Assembly (NCBI GenBank): GCA_951230915.1
Contig: OX579633.1
Span: 52,094,029-52,158,028, forward strand
Origin: Antitrichia curtipendula
Taxonomy: Eukaryota; Streptophyta; Bryopsida; Hypnales; Leucodontaceae
Reading direction: 5' to 3'
DNA: 64,000 bases
Part shown: positions 57,758 to 64,000 of the stretch, in pieces
Layout of the letters: every line of letters starts with the position of its first letter
How positions within the stretch are numbered: position 1 is the stretch's first letter
The notes under the pieces: model-generated
Databases searched by the model: none
What the model was told of the DNA's origin: nothing
The model's input: the letters and a program-made list of their open reading frames with translations, nothing else
Program-made: the position numbers and the translations under genes

Positions 57758-59505
57758 TCGGTTCTCTTTCCAAATAGCAAAGTCATGGATGGGCGAAAAT
57801 CATACTCTTTTTCTTTCTTCAAGGTCCTCCATGCAACTCACCAAATTTGTAGCCTTACAAGAATTTGTAGATTGATCTATTGTACAAGCTCTATTTTATG
57901 AGATATTTGAGTTTTTTGTAAGCAAATTTTTTGGGAGGCATTTTTCATTTTGAATGTTGATTGAGTGTCTTCTACATGTTGCTCTTACCCTCTTTTCTAT
58001 TTTCCTCAACAATTCTCTTTCTTAGTATTGAGATGTTGTAGATAAAGTTGCCTAATTGTAAAACTTTGGATTGGAATTCTTTTGTAAAAATGAGAGCATT
58101 GAAAGTTTTTTGAGGTAACTACATAAATGGGACCTACAAAAACAAGTGAAATGTAGGGTCCACTTTGCAAACACGAGGTTTAAATCTTTGGAGTTTTCAT
58201 ATTGACAAATATAGTCAACTATAGTCCAACATAACAAGATCACACACTTCCTTATCAACTAAAGTCTATAGACCTATAATCCTTAAAAAGACAAGTGTAT
58301 AACTATTTTTCAAATTCCATTTTGCATCTATTTGTGAATAAGATTTTTTATATTCATTTTTCATAGATGTGATTACATGTCTTCTATTAGTCCTACAAAT
58401 TTTAGATTTTAAAATTAGAAATTAGAAATTACTGTGAATTTTGAATTAAAAATGAAACAATTTACATCAAATACAATATATGCTCAAAAAATATGATTCT
58501 ACATAAGTTCTTATTATAGTGTAGAACATCATGGTGCAAATTTTTTTATCATGTCATTCTAAAATTAGAAAATCAACATTCTTTGGTTATAAATTTTTTT
58601 TTTAATCAATTTATTAATCAAAATTTTAGAAAACTTTCTATAATTTAAATAGAAATACAAGTGAATAGCCAAAGACTATCAATGAAAACTAATTCCAAAT
58701 AGAAATCTAATGTTGTCCATCCCCAAGGTCTCCCGAGTCCCAACCCCAAAACAAGACCCCAAAACCTTCAATCGAACATTGTTACTAGTGTGAGCCCTAG
58801 TTTTGTCTTTCCCTCTTTCCCTTGCGCTCCATGCAACCTTCCCCTTGCTTCCCATTATCAATCACAAGTCTTTGTTCACAAAAAACTTTAACTCTTGTAT
58901 GGTTGGAAGAATTTTGTCACATTATATCATGCTCTTGCAGTGTCTACAGTGCCTATAATTTAGATCAATTTGAATGCATCATTCAAAAGTATCACATAAT
59001 TCTCATACTTATTTATACACATGATCTTATTTATAACATTCTCCAGGAGCTATCTCCAACACCCTTGGAAAAGGAATTGTTTTGTGCACAATCTTGAGCT
59101 CATACCAAGTGGGAGCTACTTCAAAAAGCTTTACGAGGAACACAAGATGTTGGCTATCACTAAGCGCCATGCATGTTCTCTACAATGAATGTCGGTATTC
59201 ATCTATTTTTGGTCACCATCTACGGTGAAGAAAGGTGAGTTATCACAACTGCTAAAGAGTGATGAGTTCAAGATCTTCCCAACCAATCAAGGTATTAAGC
59301 TTGTGTTCCTCACCACTGAACGATGATGAAGGCATTGTCTCATGCTTTGTCTCCAGTTGCTAGAGACCCAAACTCGCCACTTGATCAATGCTCAACTGGT
59401 GCATTCCCTCTTAAGCTTGGATCACATTCATCGAGCATATCTTCCTGAGAGCCACGATTGTGTGTCAGTGAGGTCTGTTACGGCTACCTCTTGGGTGGAG
59501 TCCAA
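57758..59505. other. No recognised gene
   Basis: AT-rich up to about 58680, then mixed composition. Short open frames at 58822-59097 and 59342-59560 have no recognisable similarity. Confidence 0.4.
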
Positions 59506-59508
59506 GAG

Positions 59509-59644
59509 CACTACAAGAGAAAGGGGTGTTTTAAGTATAGTCCTAGAGATAAGATTTTAAGTAATGACCTTTACAGGAGACTTTTAGTAAGAATTTATTT
59601 GAAACACGTGTCTTTTTAGTAAAACACTCCTTTCTCTTGTAGTG
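59509..59644. mobile_element. CACTA-type MITE
   Basis: The 136-bp element has ends CACTACAAGAGAAAGGGGTG and the complement of CACTACAAGAGAAAGGAGTG, near-perfect for about 25 bp. The flanking triplets are GAG and AAG, an imperfect three-base duplication. It lies about 400 bp 3' of the LOG-like gene. Confidence 0.82.
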
Positions 59645-60035
59645 AAGTGAGGTTTGAATATTGTACGGAATAGCTATTAGAGTCAAAGTTTCTACTGACA
59701 GGTGTTCTAAATCTGTGCTCTGCTACAATGTCCAACTATTGAGCCATCTGCAATGCATATCTAGATTAATTAGGACAGGCTTTTGGATACATGCTCTGTA
59801 ATAACTGATCCTACCATAATTAATATGTACCTGCTGTCAAAGAAAAAATTCAAGAACATCTATCGAAAAAACTTTAAGGAACTTTATAACTTCCGTATGG
59901 GTTATTCAAATAACACATTCTTAGGTAAGTTGAAATCCTGTGTCATTTTCTGGCAAGAGCATATAAAATTTTGGCCAGTCTGATAATAGGTGCTATGCTC
60001 AGCAGCAAAAGTGACAACGTCAGGTGTTCCTCACC

Positions 60036-62770
60036 TTAAATTTCCTGAAGACGATGACGGAAGGCACGATCATGTTCAGCCACACCATAGAAATCCGCCA
60101 AGTATTCGAGTGCATCCAAGTTCGAGGTGCACACATGGCAAACGCTTTCAAACTCGCCTGGACTAATAGTCCCCCAATCTTGGCATGTTGTCATGAACCT
60201 CAACAGCTGGGTGTAGTAGCCGTCATAGTTGAGGATGAGAAATGGGACCGGAAAGGAAGACCCAATGCGGTTGAGCTGAATGAGGGTGATAATCTCAAAC
60301 ACCTCATCCAGGGTTCCAATACCCCCTGGCAAGCAAATAAATGATGTATGATCGGACGCGCTGTTGCGCACCCCCGCCTCCACGAGACCATGCTTCCGCG
60401 CAGAAAAGAAACTGACACACAGAAACTCCATGAAATCAGACCTAATACAATATTGATCCTATTGCAGAAAGAGTTTACCAGCTGAGGTGGAGGGAACTAA
60501 ATCCTAATCCCTTTTTTTTTACTGATCACAGTTGACAACACTAACTCATCTAATCTTTCACTCGGTTGGATTTATAATCAAGTGGTATAAGCATGGCTTG
60601 GCGAATTGTCTATGGCCACTGATCGTTGAGTGGAAATGGGGTTGCCTGCAACCTCCCACTTTGAAATTGCATAAGAAATCCAAACACGGTGGTCAAAATT
60701 GAATCTTCAAAGATTTGGCTCTTGTAGCCAAATGCGATCTATCCAAAGCTCTATAAAATCTCTCAAAAATAACACTCCTACAAATGTTTAAACGCAAATA
60801 GTATCCTCTACCTTATCAGATAATAAAAGAAGAGATAGGTGCAGGTACTGACCGACAGGTGAAATAAGTTTCGTTTGCAAGGTAAGGGTGGATAGAGCTC
60901 TGGACCCAACTGCCACCCTCGTTTGATATTCTGAAACCCCCAACAGGCTGTTTGGCTTCCATCGCCCCTTTCATCACCGCATCCATCAAGCCTGGCCCTG
61001 CCCCTGTCCATGATGTGCATTTCAGAAGAAGGGACACCTGAATATGCACAACCTGGGTTCAGAATGCTGCCATGTGCAAGGACGTCATTCAACTAAATTC
61101 AATGAAAGTTGGCGGCAACGGGACATTGCTCAAGGCCATCACAAGCGAGCAAAAGTGACACTGCGCATCAACACATATTAAACGCTTATGATTCTTTCTT
61201 GAAAGTAATTATAACAAAAGAGATAGGGACCAACAGGTAGCACAGAAGCCAAGACAATCCAGTTATAGACGTTTCTTTTCCACTTGAGGACTGTTCTTCA
61301 CAGGTAAAATCGTGTGTCATAAGTCTTCGAACCCTAACAAACAATTTTGAAGAAACAGACCATTCTTTATCAACTTAGAGCTCATTTCTGGTGTTAGTAT
61401 GTAAAATTTATAATATTAGATGATACTATCGTCAAATCTTGGGGTTTTAGTATGTCATTCAAAATAAACCTTGCAAATAATCTTTCCAATATGTGGCATT
61501 TACCTAGTATGCCAATTATTTTATATCTAGGAATGTTTAGAATTGACATCTACAAAATGATACATTAGTGTTCTTAGTTTAATGGGAATTGTTGATCTTG
61601 TTAGCGAACATTTTCACCAACTTAGATCACCCCTAAGTGATACACTTCCTAACATTCATTGTCTTTGTGATTCTCTCAAAACCAAACTCAGATTGTGTAA
61701 TTTCATATCCAATTTCCTGTTGTATAATTTCATATCCAATTGTTTAATCAATAAAATTTTCCAGCTTCCTAAAATGGTAAAAAGACTTATGGAAAGCTAC
61801 TGTACAGATGCCAACTGATTACTAAAATCTCTTGGCTTCTTGCTTGCATCATGTTGACAATCTTATGCCAAACTTATAGCATGGCTTACTTCACGCGCGA
61901 GCTCCTTCGCGTTCAAAAAATGAGAGTGGTCAATACTGGTCCGCGCTGATCCAAAGTACACTGCCCCACGCCCTAGCCTGTCAATGAGCTTGTAGCAGTC
62001 CAGAATCTCTTTCCGAACCTGTCACGTAACATTCATGGATCCCTGCACTTGTGAGAACGGTTTGTGAGGTGCAGCTCAGTCAATACCAGATAATGGAAAA
62101 CAAAAGAGCTTTATCACAAGGGCCAAGATCATGCCTACAGTACTCGAGTGGTGGTCTAAACTTTACACCGTGAGAAAGTTAAGCATTCCATCCAAGTAGA
62201 TTAGAGTGCAAACATAAAATTCTTGAGGAGAAGTGGCATGAGCAGCTTTCAAAGAACAGTGCAACTAAAAGTTACTTAGAGCAAAGTCATGTAAATCAGA
62301 TCAAATCAAGTAAAATATTAGCTTCGACATACTCTCCTTTATTCAAATTTGAAATCAATTTTGCAAAGCAAGGTATCAAGGATTTCTTTTCATGCCAATT
62401 CAGAGGGTGCTCAACAACGATTCTCTCGAACTGTGAAGACCAGAAAACAGTCATAGCGACCACTGAAGGCAATGAAAATGGGAACAAAACATGACATGCC
62501 CGAAAAGAGTATCGATCTTACTGCATCAGGGCTCTGTCGTGTCGAGTACTCCTCAGTCAACGTTGGCCCACCCTCTTCCTCGTTTGCTTGAATGGCGAAC
62601 AACGACATCTGCAACCTTGACCGTCCTTTTCCAGGCTCTGAAAAATGGACGATGGAGGACAAGAGAGGCGTACGCAAAGAAACGGATTGCAACGTTCTAC
62701 ATTTCGTAGGTTTGTCACTATGAATTGGCAGACACAACATCCTAGGGCTCACGAGACCATGGGTTTTCAT
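60036..62770 (-). CDS. Plastid LOG-like protein (TIGR00730 'lysine decarboxylase-like'), AT1G50575 type
   Basis: Four exons (62770-62522, 62018-61890, 61037-60853, 60411-60036) join without a break into 312 residues. Donors are GCA|GTAAGA, GAA|GTAAGC and CG|GTCAGT; acceptors are GACAG, TTCAG and GTCAG. Residues 1 to about 60 are rich in S, T, K and R and poor in acids, a plastid transit peptide. The Rossmann-type core has AVYFGSAR (102-109), TGAGPGLMDA (137-146), SARKHG (191-196) and the hallmark PGGIGTLDE (216-224). The R-K pair and the final E correspond to the catalytic residues of LOG phosphoribohydrolases, which release cytokinin base from its riboside monophosphate. This plastid branch is annotated in Arabidopsis as putative lysine decarboxylase and may act on another nucleotide; the activity is inferred. 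The first in-frame ATG was chosen. Confidence 0.9.
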
Positions 62771-63732
62771 CTTCAGCGACTTCGAGAGCACGTTCCAATG
62801 AATTCAGATAGAGCAGCACATTGCTATAACACAACAATGGAGGTAGTTCCAGTTGATGTCGCTAGACCAGGCAGCGAGGTGTCAGTTGAACAAGCAATGT
62901 TAAACCCCGCAGTTCCCCTGAGCCAAGTACACGACGCATTCCATAAGACAGAACTCCAATTTCATAGCAGGTAAAGTGAAGCCCTGATGCCTAAGCACGA
63001 AGCCAAAACGGAGAAAAGACAGATTGAGCTTCCTAAAACAGAGGTAATCTCTGATTAGGTCTAGAAAAAACTCACCACCTGGGTCAGCATCCATTGATGC
63101 CAATCCGAAACTTGGGAAAAAAAAGTTGCAAACAACACATCCGTTGCAACCCATTCCTTAACACGAATACATGACACGACTGCGCAGGTGAAGACGATGC
63201 AAAATCACATGCCTAGCATGTTGGAGACAGATCAATGCAATTACTAGCAGGAAAAGTGATGCATTCGCTGGAGCACACACTGAAGAAATTCCATCAAGAA
63301 GGAATCAAACCCTTAACGAATTCAAACCTAGCATTGTTGCAAAGATGATCAACAATCTCATGGAACTCTCACCTAGTTGTTCCGAATCTTTTTGCAAACG
63401 CAGCTGGCGAGCTCTTGGTTGTTCGAATTTGATGCGCCATGGAAATTCTTCACCATCCTTCCTGCACAAAGAAATTTCATTTCGGATTGCATGATCAGCA
63501 GATCACTAGTCTGAAGAATCAATAGTCCCACGCACACGCGAGTGCGGAGTCGCGCGCAACCGGTCTAGGGGATGAATCTCGTTGAGCGGAGCGGAACCTC
63601 TGCAAAACTACAAAGTACAATTGCAGACGGGTTCCGGCTTCGGATACAGATGGCCAAGGAAGGTTCTGACTTCTGACCTTTTTACGTAGGGTTTCATCAT
63701 GCGGGGTGATAATCCCTAGACCCTGATCCATA
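62771..63732. other. Upstream region of LOG-like gene
   Basis: Composition is genic. Minus-strand open frames at 62900-63154 and 63519-63731 are not in continuous frame with exon 1 and have no recognised similarity, so they are probably leader or promoter sequence. A clear TATA box was not identified. Confidence 0.35.
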
Positions 63733-63736
63733 TTAA

Positions 63737-64000
63737 CCCCTAAATGCCCAAGTCCTTTTTCTTTTTAGCTTCTAGGAATTTTCTCCAAATTGAACAAAAA
63801 GACAAAATTTTGTTAAGTTGTATCAATTTTTTTTGAATTGTAACCATAATAATTCAAACTAGACATGTTAGAGATCACATAGGAAAAGAAAACACAACAA
63901 TATCACTTATAGATTGAAAGATTATAATGTTTGATCATGAAGGTGTTAAAATTGCAAAAGTGATTTAAAAGTCTTTCAATCCTCTTTTCACATGTCAAAT
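63737..64000 (+). mobile_element. TTAA-family element, subfamily 4, cut by window end
   Basis: TTAA at 63733-63736 precedes CCCCTAAATGCCCAAGTCC. It follows 57103-57360 almost base for base ('gagatcacataggaaaag', 'attgaaagattataatgtttgatcatgaag'). The right end is outside the window. Confidence 0.88.

Noticed and set aside
62771..62791. An earlier start for the LOG-like protein at 62791
   Set aside because: The codon there is GTG; the first ATG in frame before the transit peptide is at 62770.
1..64000. tRNA, rRNA or organelle DNA
   Set aside because: I saw no tRNA cloverleaf signature, rRNA core motif or plastid/mitochondrial gene; only visual inspection was possible, so a tRNA scan could still find one.

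Overview
This is nuclear DNA from a land plant. It is AT-rich, its genes carry GT-AG introns, and most of it is transposon-derived. The genes recognisable by eye are plant families: a thaumatin-like protein, a plastid LOG-like nucleotide hydrolase and an EXT1-type GT47 glycosyltransferase. A Ty1/copia element and Stowaway- and CACTA-type MITEs are also present. A 10-cysteine thaumatin-like protein and an EXT1-like GT47 would suit a non-flowering lineage (moss, fern, lycophyte or gymnosperm), but this is an inference and I cannot name a species.

Layout. 0-8 kb: decayed repeats, one copy of a dispersed repeat (repeat A), a perfect 122-bp tandem duplication and a Stowaway MITE. 8.4-9.6 kb: a three-exon thaumatin-like gene broken by one stop codon. 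11.8-12.5 kb: a single-exon minus-strand frame with a TFIIS-N-like stretch and a TATA box. 13.3-18.8 kb: an LTR-bounded but inactive copia retrotransposon. 19-22.3 kb: nested MITEs and the second copy of the dispersed repeat (repeat B). 23.5-26.5 kb: an intact two-exon GT47 gene on the minus strand, with three tandem repeats upstream. 27-51 kb: a gene-poor sea of nested non-autonomous DNA transposons. 51-56.2 kb: higher GC, with a minisatellite, a tandem array and a small membrane-protein gene. 56.4-59.7 kb: more MITEs. 60.0-62.8 kb: an intact four-exon plastid LOG-like gene.

The most striking content is a repeat family with at least thirteen copies, each sitting at TTAA and ending in CCCCTAAA...TTTAGGGG. 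One copy is nested in another, and an uninterrupted sibling elsewhere in the window shows the empty TTAA site. TTAA targeting with C-rich ends is the signature of piggyBac (and TTAA is also the target of Sola3). Subfamilies with different ends share an internal module of about 110 bp, in both orientations. No transposase was seen. CACTA-, hAT-like, Stowaway- and TA-target MITEs also occur, several with readable target duplications or empty sites.

The genes show no operon-like or pathway relationship; they are separate eukaryotic units embedded in repeats.
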